Below are positions 41,669-50,213 of a DNA stretch of 64,000 bases, one piece after another. Position numbers and translations under genes: made by a program. The stretch lies in NCBI RefSeq assembly GCF_004522235.1, contig NZ_SDLT01000021.1, positions 90,348 through 154,347 on the forward strand, read 5' to 3'. Every line of letters starts with the position of its first letter. Position 1 is the first letter of the stretch. The notes under the pieces were generated by a model, which did no database searches, was not told where the DNA came from, and worked only from the letters and a program-made list of their open reading frames with translations. The stretch is from Amycolatopsis nivea (GTDB taxonomy: Bacteria; Actinomycetota; Actinomycetes; Mycobacteriales; Pseudonocardiaceae).

Positions 41669-43318
41669 ATGGAAGAACCGGTGCGGTCATGGCCCGCGGA
41701 CAGCGTCGGGCTGCCGCGGCTCGACCTCAGGGCGGTTCCCGCGCCGCCGGTCGACGTGGCGGTGCCGCCGCCCGGCCGGGTCGCGGAAGACCGGCTCGAC
41801 TCCGCCGCCGAGCACCGGCTGGAGCCCGTCGGCAAGCACCGGCTCGACCCCGCCGCCGAGGACCGCGTGGATCCCGCCGCGGAAGACCGGCTCGATCCCG
41901 TCCCGGCGTCCTCGCCGGAAGAAGGCGATCCGCCGAAAACGCACGCCGCGGAGTGGGAGAAACGCTACCGCCGGACGGTCATCGCGTCGGATCTCGTCGC
42001 GGCGTGCGTGGTGATCGCGATCAGCGCCTTCGTCATCGACCGCCTCGCACCGCACGACATGCACGCGTTCGGCACCGCGTTCGCGATCCTCTGCGCCCTT
42101 CCGGCCAGCCGGGCCTGGAGCGCCCGGGTGCTGGGGGAGGGCCCCGAGGAGTACCGCACGCTCGGCCGGGCGCTGATCACCGCGGCGGTCCTGGTCGCGT
42201 TCGGCGGACTGCTGTTCGGCGCGCTCGAAGTGCAGCCCTGGGTGTTTTTCGTAGTCCCCGCTGTCGCCTTAGTGCTGTTTCCCCAGCGATACGTGCTCCG
42301 CCAGATCTTGCACCGCAGACGGCGGCGCGGGCTCTGCCTGCTGCCGGTGATGGCGGCGGGCAGCGCGGAAACGGTCGCGGACCTGATCAAGCGGACGCGG
42401 ACCGAGGCGCACGTCGGATGGCGGGTCGAGGCGGTCTGCACGTCCACCGGGCACGGGGAGATCGACGGGGTCCCGGTCGTCGGGCGGCTGGAGGAGCTGT
42501 CCCGGCACGTGCGCCGCGGCGGGTACCGGGTCGTCGCCATCACGGCCGACCAGTACTGGAATCCCGAGCGGCTGCAGCGGCTCGCCTGGGATCTCGAAGG
42601 CACGTCGTCGGAGATGGTCGTCGCGCCGGTGCTGATGGAGGTCGCCGGGCCGCGGCTGAACGTCAGCGGAGTCCTGGGCATGCCGCTGCTTCGGGTGACC
42701 GCGCCCGCGTTCACCGGCGGGCGTCGGTTGGTCAAAGAGGTCGTCGACCGCTGCGGCGCGACGTTGCTGCTGGCGCTGTTCTCCCCGGTGCTGCTGGCGA
42801 TCGCGGTGGCGGTGAAGGCGGGCGACCGCGGTCCGGTGGTCTACCGGCAGCGGCGCATCGGCAAGGACGGCGAAGCGTTCACCATGCTCAAATTCCGCAC
42901 CATGGTCGTGAACGCGCACCTCATCCGGCGCGAGCTGGAGAATGCGAACGAAGGCGCAGGGCCGCTCTTCAAAATGAAGAAGGACCCGCGGGTCACCAAG
43001 GTCGGAGGGCTGCTGCGCCGGTACTCGCTCGACGAGCTGCCGCAGCTGTTCAACGTCGTCTCCGGGCGGATGTCGCTGGTCGGGCCCCGGCCGCCGCTGC
43101 CGGAGGAGACGGCGACGTACGCTCCGGCCGCGCGCCGCAGGCTGCTGGTGAAGCCGGGGCTGACCGGGCTGTGGCAGGTGAGCGGGCGCAGCGATCTTTC
43201 CTGGGACGAGAGCATCCGGCTCGACCTGCGCTACGTCGAGGACTGGTCGCTGGCGCTGGACCTGGTGATCCTCTGGAAGACCTTCCGTGCGGTCCTCGCC
43301 GGGCAGGGCGCCTACTGA
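41669..43318 (+). CDS. Polyprenyl glycosylphosphotransferase (exopolysaccharide initiation)
   Basis: 549 residues. The N terminus is unusual: five tandem 8-residue repeats like AAEDRLDP at about residues 38 to 77. Then come about four membrane helices (100 to 220), a CoA-binding-like domain (SAETVADLIKR, then VVGRLEELSRHV), and the catalytic bacterial sugar transferase domain: a membrane helix near 365, QRRIGKDGEAFTMLKFRTM, RRYSLDELPQLFNVVSGRMSLVGPRP, and KPGLTGLWQVSGRS. It transfers a sugar-1-phosphate to undecaprenyl phosphate, the first step of exopolysaccharide assembly. No other EPS genes are nearby. ATG 41669 follows GGGAGGAC. Confidence 0.9.
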   Translation: MEEPVRSWPADSVGLPRLDLRAVPAPPVDVAVPPPGRVAEDRLDSAAEHRLEPVGKHRLDPAAEDRVDPAAEDRLDPVPASSPEEGDPPKTHAAEWEKRYRRTVIASDLVAACVVIAISAFVIDRLAPHDMHAFGTAFAILCALPASRAWSARVLGEGPEEYRTLGRALITAAVLVAFGGLLFGALEVQPWVFFVVPAVALVLFPQRYVLRQILHRRRRRGLCLLPVMAAGSAETVADLIKRTRTEAHVGWRVEAVCTSTGHGEIDGVPVVGRLEELSRHVRRGGYRVVAITADQYWNPERLQRLAWDLEGTSSEMVVAPVLMEVAGPRLNVSGVLGMPLLRVTAPAFTGGRRLVKEVVDRCGATLLLALFSPVLLAIAVAVKAGDRGPVVYRQRRIGKDGEAFTMLKFRTMVVNAHLIRRELENANEGAGPLFKMKKDPRVTKVGGLLRRYSLDELPQLFNVVSGRMSLVGPRPPLPEETATYAPAARRRLLVKPGLTGLWQVSGRSDLSWDESIRLDLRYVEDWSLALDLVILWKTFRAVLAGQGAY

Positions 43319-43341
43319 CCTGCGAAGATCGTTCCTACCGC

Positions 43342-43371
43342 GGCCGCCGGCCCCGTAACGGGCCGGCGGCC
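43342..43371 (+). terminator. Terminator after the glycosylphosphotransferase gene
   Basis: 12-bp perfect stem GGCCGCCGGCCC / GGGCCGGCGGCC with a 6-base loop, followed by TTCC. Confidence 0.85.
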
Positions 43372-43411
43372 TTCCAGTGCGCTGAGTCACAACGGGGCCG
43401 TGAGCGAAATA

Positions 43412-43428
43412 GTCAAGCGTTCAACCAG
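43412..43428. promoter_or_regulatory. Putative MarR-type box upstream of the nitroreductase gene
   Basis: GTCAAGCGTTCAACCAG shares its right half TCAACCAG, and partial symmetry, with the TTGAGTGCTCAACCAG element before the marR gene at 46876. It may be a site for that regulator. Confidence 0.35.
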
Positions 43429-43473
43429 GTTGGTGCCGTGCGTAGGCGACAGCACGGAAGGAACGCCGAACCG

Positions 43474-44085
43474 ATGACTACTTTCGCAGAGTCCCAGCAG
43501 CTGCAGGTGCCCGCCGAGGTGCAGGACCTGCTGTTCCGCGAGGCGCGCACGGCCAACAGCTTCAGCTCGGAGCCGGTGACCGACGAGCAGGTCCGCGCGA
43601 TCTACGACCTCGTCAAGTGGGCCCCGACCTCGATGAACACCCAGCCGCTGCGCGCGCTGGTGATCCGCAGCGACGAGGCCAAGCAGCGCCTGCTGCCGCA
43701 CATGGCCGAGGGCAACCGCGCCAAGACCGAGGCCGCGCCGCTGACCGTGATCCTGGCCGCGGACGTCGACTTCCACGAGAACATCCCGCAGACCTTCCCG
43801 CACAACCCCGGCGTGAAGGACAACTTCGCCGACGAGGCGGGCCGCGTCGAGTTCTCCAAGCTGAACTCGCTGCTGCAGGTCGGCTACTTCATCATCGGCG
43901 TGCGCGCCGCCGGACTGGCCGCGGGCCCGATGACCGGCTTCGACGCCGCGGGCGTCGACAAGGAGTTCTTCTCCGGCAACAACTGGCGTTCGCTCGTCGC
44001 GGTGAACATCGGCAAGCCGGGCGAGAACCCGTGGTTCGACCGCCTGCCGCGGCTCGACTTCGACCAGGTCGTCGACACTCTCTGA
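43474..44085 (+). CDS. RutE/HadB-type nitroreductase (malonic semialdehyde reductase family)
   Basis: 203-residue FMN nitroreductase of the RutE subgroup. FMN-binding segments are REARTANSFSSEPVTDEQVRAIYDLVKWAPTSMNTQPLRALV (about 22 to 62) and RAAGLAAGPMTGFDAAGVDKEFF (about 150). The EARTANSFSSEPV opening is typical of the group annotated as malonic semialdehyde reductase. No rut pyrimidine-degradation genes are present, so a general aldehyde or nitro/quinone detoxification role is more likely here. Own promoter and terminator; a MarR-like site upstream resembles that of the marR gene 3.4 kb away. Confidence 0.86.
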   Translation: MTTFAESQQLQVPAEVQDLLFREARTANSFSSEPVTDEQVRAIYDLVKWAPTSMNTQPLRALVIRSDEAKQRLLPHMAEGNRAKTEAAPLTVILAADVDFHENIPQTFPHNPGVKDNFADEAGRVEFSKLNSLLQVGYFIIGVRAAGLAAGPMTGFDAAGVDKEFFSGNNWRSLVAVNIGKPGENPWFDRLPRLDFDQVVDTL

Positions 44086-44104
44086 CCCTTCCCGCGCCGC
44101 CGGG

Positions 44105-44132
44105 AGGCCGCCCCGCACGCCCGGGGCGGCCT
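44105..44132 (+). terminator. Terminator after the nitroreductase gene
   Basis: 10-bp stem AGGCCGCCCC / GGGGCGGCCT with an 8-base loop, then TTTC, 19 bases after the stop. Confidence 0.85.
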
Positions 44133-44240
44133 TTCGGCGTCCGGGGGCAGTGTTGGCTGACGGCGGTCGAATCGGCGAACCCGCCGACGGCTAGCATCAG
44201 CGGAAGCCGTTTCAGTCACATCTCCCAAAGGAGTCCGATC

Positions 44241-46286
44241 GTGTCCCAACCGTCGTCAGCTGCCGCCGTACCCGCCCCGCGCGTGGTGGTGCCGGCGGGC
44301 ACTACGGCGGGCGCCGCGGTGCGCGAAGCCGGGCTGCCCACCAAGGGCCCGGACACGATCGTCGTCGTCCGCGACGCCGACGGGAAGCTGCGCGACCTCG
44401 CGTGGGCGCCGGAAGCCGAAGCCCAGGTCGAGGCCGTCGCGGCGAACACCGAGGACGGCCGCAGCGTGATCCGGCACTCCGCCGCGCACGTGCTCGCCCA
44501 GGCCGTGCAGCAGGAATTCCCGGACGCCAAGCTCGGCATCGGCCCGCCGGTGCGCGACGGCTTCTACTACGACTTCGCCGTCGAAAAGCCGTTCACGCCC
44601 GAGGATCTGCAGAAGCTCGAGAAGCGGATGAAGCAGATCGTCAAGGGCGCGCAGCAGTTCTCGCGCCGCGTGTTCGCCTCCACCGACGAGGCCAAAGAGG
44701 AACTGGCGAACGAGCCGTTCAAGCTCGAGCTGGTGGACCTCAAGTCCGATGTGGACGCTGTGGACACCAGCGAGGTCATGGAGGTGGACAGTTCCTCCTC
44801 TGGCGAGCTGACCATCTACGACAACCTCGACCCGCGCACCAAGGAACGCGTGTGGAGCGACCTCTGCCGCGGCCCGCACGTGCCCACCACCAAGTTCATC
44901 CCGGCCTTCAAGCTCACCCGGGTCGCCGCCGCGTACTGGCGCGGCAACGAGAAAAACCCGCAGCTGCAACGGATCTACGGCACCGCGTGGGAATCGGCCG
45001 AGGCGCAGGACGCCCACCTCGAGCGCATCGCCGAGGCGGAGCGCCGCGACCACCGCAAGCTCGGCGCGGAGCTGGACCTGTTCTCCTTCCCCGAGGAGAT
45101 CGGCTCCGGCCTGCCGGTGTTCCACCCCAAGGGCGGCATCATCCGCCGCGAACTGGAGAACTACTCGCGCCGCCGCCACGAGGAGGCCGGCTACGAGTTC
45201 GTGAACACGCCGCACATCTCCAAGGGCGACCTGTTCCACACCTCCGGGCACCTCCCGTACTACGCGGACACGATGTTCCCGCCGGTGCAGTTCGAGGAAG
45301 AGGACTACTACCTCAAGGCCATGAACTGCCCGATGCACAACCTGATCTTCCGCTCGCGCGGGCGGTCCTACCGCGAACTGCCGCTGCGGCTGTTCGAATT
45401 CGGCACCGTCTACCGCTACGAGAAGTCCGGCGTCGTGCACGGCCTCACCCGCGTGCGCGGCCTGACGATGGACGATTCGCACATCTACTGCACCAAGGAG
45501 CAGATGCCGTCCGAACTGCGGTCGCTGCTCAAGTTCGTGCTGGACCTGCTGGCCGACTACGGGCTGTCCGACTTCTACCTCGAACTGTCCACCCGGGGCG
45601 ACTCGGACAAGTTCATCGGCGAGGACTGGGAGTGGGAGGAGGCCACCGAGACGCTGCGCCAGGCCGCCGTCGACTCCGGCCTCGAACTGGTGCCGGACCC
45701 GGGCGGCGCGGCCTTCTACGGCCCGAAGATCTCGGTGCAGGCGAAGGACGCCATCGGCCGCACCTGGCAGATGTCGACCATCCAGCTCGACTTCAACCAG
45801 AACAAGCGGTTCGGCCTCGAGTACACCGCGTCCGATGGCAGCCGCCAGCGGCCGATCATGATCCACCGCGCGCTGTTCGGCTCGATCGAGCGGTTCTTCG
45901 GCGTGCTGACCGAGCACTACGCGGGCGCGTTCCCGGCGTGGCTGTCGCCGGTGCAGACGGTCGCCATCCCGATCACCGCCGACCAGGTCGAGTACCTGCG
46001 CGGCGTGGAGAAGGCGTTGCGCGCCAAGGGGATCCGCGTCGAGGTCGATGCGAGCGACGACCGGATGCAGAAGAAGATCCGCACGCACACCACGCAGAAG
46101 GTGCCGTTCCTGCTGCTGGCCGGCGCGAAGGACGCGGAGGCGGGCGCGGTGTCGTTCCGGTTCCGCGACGGCGGCCAGATCAACGGGATCCCGGTGGACC
46201 AGGCGGTCGACGCGATCGCCGAGTGGGTCGAGCGCCGGGAGAACGCGTCGCCGTCGGCCGAGGCCGTGGAGAAGATCCTGAAGTGA
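44241..46286 (+). CDS. thrS: Threonyl-tRNA synthetase
   Basis: 681 residues with the full ThrRS layout: an N-terminal TGS-like domain (about 10 to 75), the SAD editing domain with HSAAHVLAQAV (about 82), and a class II catalytic core. Motif 2 is FRSRGRSYRELPLRLFEFGTVYRYE and motif 3 includes MIHRALFGSIERFFG. Zinc ligands include the Cys of MNCPMHN and the His of IMIHRAL. The C-terminal anticodon-binding domain is AIPITADQVEYLRGV onward. GTG 44241 follows AAAGGAGT. It starts the conserved thrS-HIT-pgsA-patA-pimA neighbourhood; its stop overlaps the HIT gene start by 3 bases. Confidence 0.96.
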   Translation: MSQPSSAAAVPAPRVVVPAGTTAGAAVREAGLPTKGPDTIVVVRDADGKLRDLAWAPEAEAQVEAVAANTEDGRSVIRHSAAHVLAQAVQQEFPDAKLGIGPPVRDGFYYDFAVEKPFTPEDLQKLEKRMKQIVKGAQQFSRRVFASTDEAKEELANEPFKLELVDLKSDVDAVDTSEVMEVDSSSSGELTIYDNLDPRTKERVWSDLCRGPHVPTTKFIPAFKLTRVAAAYWRGNEKNPQLQRIYGTAWESAEAQDAHLERIAEAERRDHRKLGAELDLFSFPEEIGSGLPVFHPKGGIIRRELENYSRRRHEEAGYEFVNTPHISKGDLFHTSGHLPYYADTMFPPVQFEEEDYYLKAMNCPMHNLIFRSRGRSYRELPLRLFEFGTVYRYEKSGVVHGLTRVRGLTMDDSHIYCTKEQMPSELRSLLKFVLDLLADYGLSDFYLELSTRGDSDKFIGEDWEWEEATETLRQAAVDSGLELVPDPGGAAFYGPKISVQAKDAIGRTWQMSTIQLDFNQNKRFGLEYTASDGSRQRPIMIHRALFGSIERFFGVLTEHYAGAFPAWLSPVQTVAIPITADQVEYLRGVEKALRAKGIRVEVDASDDRMQKKIRTHTTQKVPFLLLAGAKDAEAGAVSFRFRDGGQINGIPVDQAVDAIAEWVERRENASPSAEAVEKILK

Positions 46287-46825
46287 CCGAGCCGGAACTC
46301 GTCGAACAGGACGGGGTCGGGGTCCCGGACGCGCTGCAGCGGCTGTGGACCCCGCACCGGATGGCCTACATCCGCGGCCAGGACAAGCCCGAGGGCGAAG
46401 AGTCCGACGGCTGCCCGTTCTGCCGCCTGCCCGGTCTCGGCGACGACAAGCGCGCGCTGATCGTCGCGCGCGGCGAAACCGTGTTCGCGGTGCTGAACCT
46501 GTACCCGTACAACCCGGGGCACCTGATGGTGGTCCCGTACCGGCACGTCGCGGACTACCCGGACCTGACGCCCGAGGAGACGCGCGAGCTGGCCGAGTTC
46601 ACCCAGCACGCGATGGGCGTGATCCGGGCGGTCTCGGCGGCGCACGGGTTCAACATCGGGATGAACCAGGGCGTGATCGCCGGGGCGGGCATCGCCGCGC
46701 ACCTGCACCAGCACCTGGTGCCGCGCTGGGGCGGCGACGCGAACTTCATGCCGGTGATCGGGCACACGAAGGTGCTGCCGCAGCTGCTCGGCGAAACCCG
46801 CGACCTGCTCGCGGGCGCGTGGTGA
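46283..46825 (+). CDS. HIT family protein (Rv2613c-like AP4A phosphorylase)
   Basis: 180 residues, histidine-triad fold. The zinc or structural cysteine motif CPFCRLPG is near residue 44, NLYPYNPGHLMVVPYRHV near 72, and the catalytic triad AAHLHQHLVPRW near 140. The M. tuberculosis protein in this same position, Rv2613c, is a diadenosine tetraphosphate phosphorylase, so the same activity is expected. GTG start overlaps the thrS stop by 4 bases, so translation is coupled to the synthetase, itself a producer of Ap4A. Confidence 0.9.
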   Translation: MTEPELVEQDGVGVPDALQRLWTPHRMAYIRGQDKPEGEESDGCPFCRLPGLGDDKRALIVARGETVFAVLNLYPYNPGHLMVVPYRHVADYPDLTPEETRELAEFTQHAMGVIRAVSAAHGFNIGMNQGVIAGAGIAAHLHQHLVPRWGGDANFMPVIGHTKVLPQLLGETRDLLAGAW

Positions 46826-46845
46826 GGCCCGTCGCGCGGCGGTAA

Positions 46846-46857
46846 TTGAGTGCTCAA
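46846..46857. promoter_or_regulatory. MarR autoregulatory operator candidate
   Basis: Perfect palindrome TTGAG-TG-CTCAA 19 bases before the MarR start. The same TCAACCAG half-word occurs before the RutE-like gene. Confidence 0.6.
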
Positions 46858-46875
46858 CCAGCGTATGATGACGAT

Positions 46876-47406
46876 ATGTCCGAACCACGCTGGCTGACCG
46901 ACGAAGAGCAGCGGGTCTGGCGCGCCTACGCCCAGGCCAGTTCGCTGCTGCACGCCCACCTCGAAGGACAGCTGCAGCACGAGTCGGGCATGCCGCACAC
47001 GTACTACGAGGTGCTCGTCGCGCTGTCCGAAGCGGACGGACGGCGGCTGCGGATGAGCGAGCTCGCGTCGGTGCGCGGTTCGTCGCGCAGCAGGCTGTCG
47101 CACGCGGTGGCGCGGCTGGAGGCGAAGGGCTGGGTCCAGCGCGAGTCGTGCCCGACGGACAAGCGCGGGTCGTGGGCGGTGCTCACCGACTCCGGGTTCG
47201 CCGCGCTGGAGGAAGCCGCGCCGGGGCACGTCGAGGCGGTCCGGGAGACGCTGTTCGACCAGTTGAGCGCCGAGCAGGTGCGGCAGCTCGGCGAGATTTC
47301 CGAGGCGATCCTGGCCGGGCTGCGGCCCAAGTGCCAGGCCGTCCGGGAGGCCGAGGAGGCGGCGGAATCGGCCGCGCCGCTCGCCGAACTGCCGAAATCC
47401 GGCTGA
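46876..47406 (+). CDS. MarR family transcriptional regulator
   Basis: 176 residues. The winged-helix core is at about 35 to 110: YYEVLVALSEADGRRLRMSELASVRGSSRSRLSHAVARLEAKGWVQRESCPTDKRGSWAVLT. The wing DKRG-W is characteristic. Dimerisation helices flank it. The ATG at 46876 is chosen because the TTG at 46846 lies in the operator palindrome. It interrupts the otherwise conserved thrS-HIT-pgsA order and probably arrived by insertion in this lineage (inference). Confidence 0.9.
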   Translation: MSEPRWLTDEEQRVWRAYAQASSLLHAHLEGQLQHESGMPHTYYEVLVALSEADGRRLRMSELASVRGSSRSRLSHAVARLEAKGWVQRESCPTDKRGSWAVLTDSGFAALEEAAPGHVEAVRETLFDQLSAEQVRQLGEISEAILAGLRPKCQAVREAEEAAESAAPLAELPKSG

Positions 47407-47506
47407 CGTTCCGGCGGGTCGCGGGCGGGCGGGTCCGGTTCGGACAGCGGGGTCGATAGGCTTTCGTCGCCCACCCGCCCCCGAATCAGGTGCACAGACG
47501 AGGAAG

Positions 47507-48154
47507 ATGCTCAACATTTTCGCCCGTGCCTCGGTCTCCCGTGTGACGGACCCGATCGGCGCCGCCCTGGTCCGCGCCGGACTGACCCCGAACGCGATGA
47601 CCGTGCTCGGCACCGCGGGCGCCGTCGCGTGCGCGCTGGCGTTCTTCCCGCAGGGGATGCTGCTGTGGGGCACGTTCACCGTGTGGGGCTTCGCCATGCT
47701 CGACCTGCTCGACGGCGCGATGGCCCGCGCCCGCGGGTACGGCACGCCCTTCGGCGCGGTGCTCGACGCGACGTGCGACCGGCTGGTCGACGGCGCGCTG
47801 TTCGCCGCGATCGCGTGGTGGTGCTTCGTCCAGGACCACAACAACCGGGCCGCGGCTGCCGCGCTGATCTGCCTCGTGCTGGCCCAGGTCATTTCCTACG
47901 TGAAGGCGCGCGCCGAAGCGTCCGGCCTCGAAGCCGACGGCGGGCTGGTGGAACGCGCGGAGCGGCTCATCATCGCCCTCGTCGGCACCGGGCTGCACGG
48001 CTTGGGCGTGCCTTACACCGTCGAGATCACGCTGTGGCTGCTCGCGGTGCTGTCGGTGGTCACGCTGCTGCAGCGGGCCGCGGCGGTGGCGAGCGCGGCG
48101 CGGGCGGCCGCGGCGAAACAGGCCGACTCATCGGCAGGCGGGGCGCAACCGTGA
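47507..48154 (+). CDS. pgsA: Phosphatidylinositol phosphate synthase (CDP-alcohol phosphatidyltransferase)
   Basis: 215-residue membrane enzyme. The CDP-alcohol phosphotransferase signature DLLDGAMARARGYGTPFGAVLDATCDRLVD (about 66 to 95) carries all four aspartates. About six helices follow the family pattern. In this genomic position the actinobacterial homologue joins CDP-diacylglycerol and inositol-1-phosphate into phosphatidylinositol phosphate, the base of PIM and lipoarabinomannan lipids. It overlaps the acyltransferase gene by 4 bases (GTGA). Confidence 0.92.
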   Translation: MLNIFARASVSRVTDPIGAALVRAGLTPNAMTVLGTAGAVACALAFFPQGMLLWGTFTVWGFAMLDLLDGAMARARGYGTPFGAVLDATCDRLVDGALFAAIAWWCFVQDHNNRAAAAALICLVLAQVISYVKARAEASGLEADGGLVERAERLIIALVGTGLHGLGVPYTVEITLWLLAVLSVVTLLQRAAAVASAARAAAAKQADSSAGGAQP

Positions 48155-49053
48155 GCACACTGTCCCAGCGGCTCAGCGAGTTCGGCTACGCGACGGGCTG
48201 GCGGTTCGTCCGGCGGGTGCCGAAGTCGTTCGGGTCGGCGACCTTCGCCTTCGGCGCCGACATGGCCGCGCGGCGCGGCGGCGGGGGAGTGCGGCAGCTG
48301 CGCGCCAACCTCGCGCGCGTCGTGCCGCAGGCGGGCGAAGCGGAGCTGGACGAGCTGGTGCGGCGCGCGATGCGGTCGTACGCGCGGTACTGGTTCGAGA
48401 CGTTCCGGCTCCCGGCGATGGACCACGCGGCGGTCGCGAAGCAGGTGACGGTGACCGGCGCGGAGAACATCGACGCCGCGCTCGCCGAGGGCAACGGCGC
48501 GGTGATGACGCTGCCGCACAGCGGGAACTGGGACATCGCCGGAGTCTGGCTCGCGAGCTACGCGGGCACCTTCACCACGGTCGCGGAACGGCTCAAGCCC
48601 GAATCGCTGTACCGCCGGTTCGTGTCGTTCCGGGAGTCGCTCGGCTTCGAGATCGTGCCGCTGACCGGCGACAGCGCGGCGATGCGGCTGCTGCTGCGGC
48701 GGCTGCGCGAGAACAAGGTGGTGGTCCTGCTGGGGGACCGGGACCTGACGTCGTCCGGGATCCCGGTACGGTTTTTCGGCGAGCAGACGCACCTGCCGCC
48801 CGGCCCGGCGCGGCTCGCCGCCACCACCGGTGCCGCGCTGCTGCCGACCGGCTGCTGGTTCACCGAGGACGGCTGGGAGATCCGGATCCACCCGCGCATC
48901 CGCGTCACCGCGCGGGCCGAGGTGCCCGCCGCGACGCAGGCGCTGGCCGACGTGTTCGCCGGCGACATCGCCGCGCATCCGGCCGACTGGCACATGCTGC
49001 AGCCGTTCTGGCCCGCCGACGCGGCGGCGACGGCGCTGGAAGAAGCGAGCTGA
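48151..49053 (+). CDS. patA: Phosphatidylinositol mannoside acyltransferase (PatA-like)
   Basis: 300 residues of the LpxL/HtrB-like lipid acyltransferase family. The active-site motif LPHSGNWDIAGVWL (about 112) holds the catalytic His, and the second block VVVLLGDRDLTSSGIPVRFFGE (about 190) carries the conserved acidic residue. Oriented between PIP synthase and pimA as in mycobacteria (Rv2611c), where it acylates PIM at a mannose. A membrane-associated cytosolic enzyme. GTG start. Confidence 0.92.
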   Translation: MSTLSQRLSEFGYATGWRFVRRVPKSFGSATFAFGADMAARRGGGGVRQLRANLARVVPQAGEAELDELVRRAMRSYARYWFETFRLPAMDHAAVAKQVTVTGAENIDAALAEGNGAVMTLPHSGNWDIAGVWLASYAGTFTTVAERLKPESLYRRFVSFRESLGFEIVPLTGDSAAMRLLLRRLRENKVVVLLGDRDLTSSGIPVRFFGEQTHLPPGPARLAATTGAALLPTGCWFTEDGWEIRIHPRIRVTARAEVPAATQALADVFAGDIAAHPADWHMLQPFWPADAAATALEEAS

Positions 49054-49058
49054 CCCGG

Positions 49059-50213
49059 GTGGCGCGCGGGTTGAAGATCGGGATCGTGTGCCCGTACTCG
49101 TTCGACGTTCCGGGCGGGGTCCAGGGGCACGTGATCGACCTGGCGAAGGCGCTGCTCGAACGCGGGCACCGGGTGTCGGTGCTGGCCCCGGCGGACGAGG
49201 ACGCGCAGCTGCCGGATTTCGTGCACCCGGCGGGCAAAGCGCTGGGGATCCCGTACAACGGCTCGGTCGCGCGGCTGCAGTTCGGGCCGGTTTCCTACGC
49301 CCGGGTGCGGCGCTGGATCCGGGACAACGGCTTCGACGTGCTGCACCTGCACGAACCGGCCGCGCCGAGCCTGTCGCTGCTGGCGCTGAAGGTCGCGGAC
49401 GGGCCGATCGTGGCCACCTTCCACACCGCGACGACGCGCTCGCGGACGCTGGCGGCGTTCCAGCCGGTGCTGCGTCCGCTGCTGGAGAAGATCACCGCGC
49501 GGATCGCGGTGTCGGCGCTGGCCCGGCGGGTGCAGGTGGAGCACGCGGGCGGCGACGCGGTCGAGATCCCGAACGGCGTGGACGTCGAGTTCTTTTCCCG
49601 GGCGCTGCCGCTGGACGGCTACCCGCGCGCGGGCGGGACGATCGGGTTCGTCGGCCGGTTCACCGAACCGCGCAAGGGCATGGACGTGCTGCTGGAGGCC
49701 GCGCGGCGGTTGCTCCCGGAGTTCGAGGACCTGCGGCTGCTCGTGGTCGGCCGCGGCGAGCCGGACCAGCTGCGGCGGATGGCCGGGCCGCAGCTGTGGC
49801 CGCACATCGAACTGCTGGGCCAGGTCGACGACGAGACGAAGGCGCGTGCGCTGCGCAGCGTGGACGTCTACTGCGCGCCCAACACCGGCGGCGAGAGCTT
49901 CGGGATGATCCTCACCGAGGCGATGGCGGCGGGAACCGCGGTGCTGGCGAGCGGCCTCGATTCGTTCCGCCGCGTCCTCGACGACGGTCGCGCCGGCATG
50001 CTCACCACGACCGGCGACCCGGCCTCCCTGGCCGACGGCCTGCGCGAACTCCTGGGCGACCCGGCGCACCGCGCGTCGCTCGCCGCCGCGGCGGGCGAGC
50101 GGGTGACCGCGTACGACTGGGGGGTCGTGGTCACGCAGGTGCTGCGGGTGTACGAGACGGCCATCGCGGCGGACCCCCGGCTGGTCGCGGCGGGGGAGCG
50201 GGAGCTCGCGTGA
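49059..50213 (+). CDS. pimA: Phosphatidylinositol alpha-mannosyltransferase PimA
   Basis: 384-residue GT4 glycosyltransferase that adds the first mannose from GDP-mannose to phosphatidylinositol. The N-terminal Rossmann half starts KIGIVCPYSFDVPGGVQGHV. The GDP-mannose region includes ATFHTATTRSRTL (about 130), IPNGVDVEFF (about 170), VGRFTEPRKGMDVLLEA (about 200), and the EX7E-type APNTGGESFGMILTEAMAAG (about 278). Catalytic-site His in LHLHEPAAP. Last core gene of the PIM block; 5 bases after patA. Confidence 0.95.
   Translation: MARGLKIGIVCPYSFDVPGGVQGHVIDLAKALLERGHRVSVLAPADEDAQLPDFVHPAGKALGIPYNGSVARLQFGPVSYARVRRWIRDNGFDVLHLHEPAAPSLSLLALKVADGPIVATFHTATTRSRTLAAFQPVLRPLLEKITARIAVSALARRVQVEHAGGDAVEIPNGVDVEFFSRALPLDGYPRAGGTIGFVGRFTEPRKGMDVLLEAARRLLPEFEDLRLLVVGRGEPDQLRRMAGPQLWPHIELLGQVDDETKARALRSVDVYCAPNTGGESFGMILTEAMAAGTAVLASGLDSFRRVLDDGRAGMLTTTGDPASLADGLRELLGDPAHRASLAAAAGERVTAYDWGVVVTQVLRVYETAIAADPRLVAAGERELA

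Noticed and set aside
43474..44085. A Rut pyrimidine-degradation pathway
   Set aside because: Only a RutE-like protein is present; no rutA-D, F or G genes.
44150..44240. T-box leader for thrS
   Set aside because: The gap is short and lacks a T-box sequence or specifier-loop structure.
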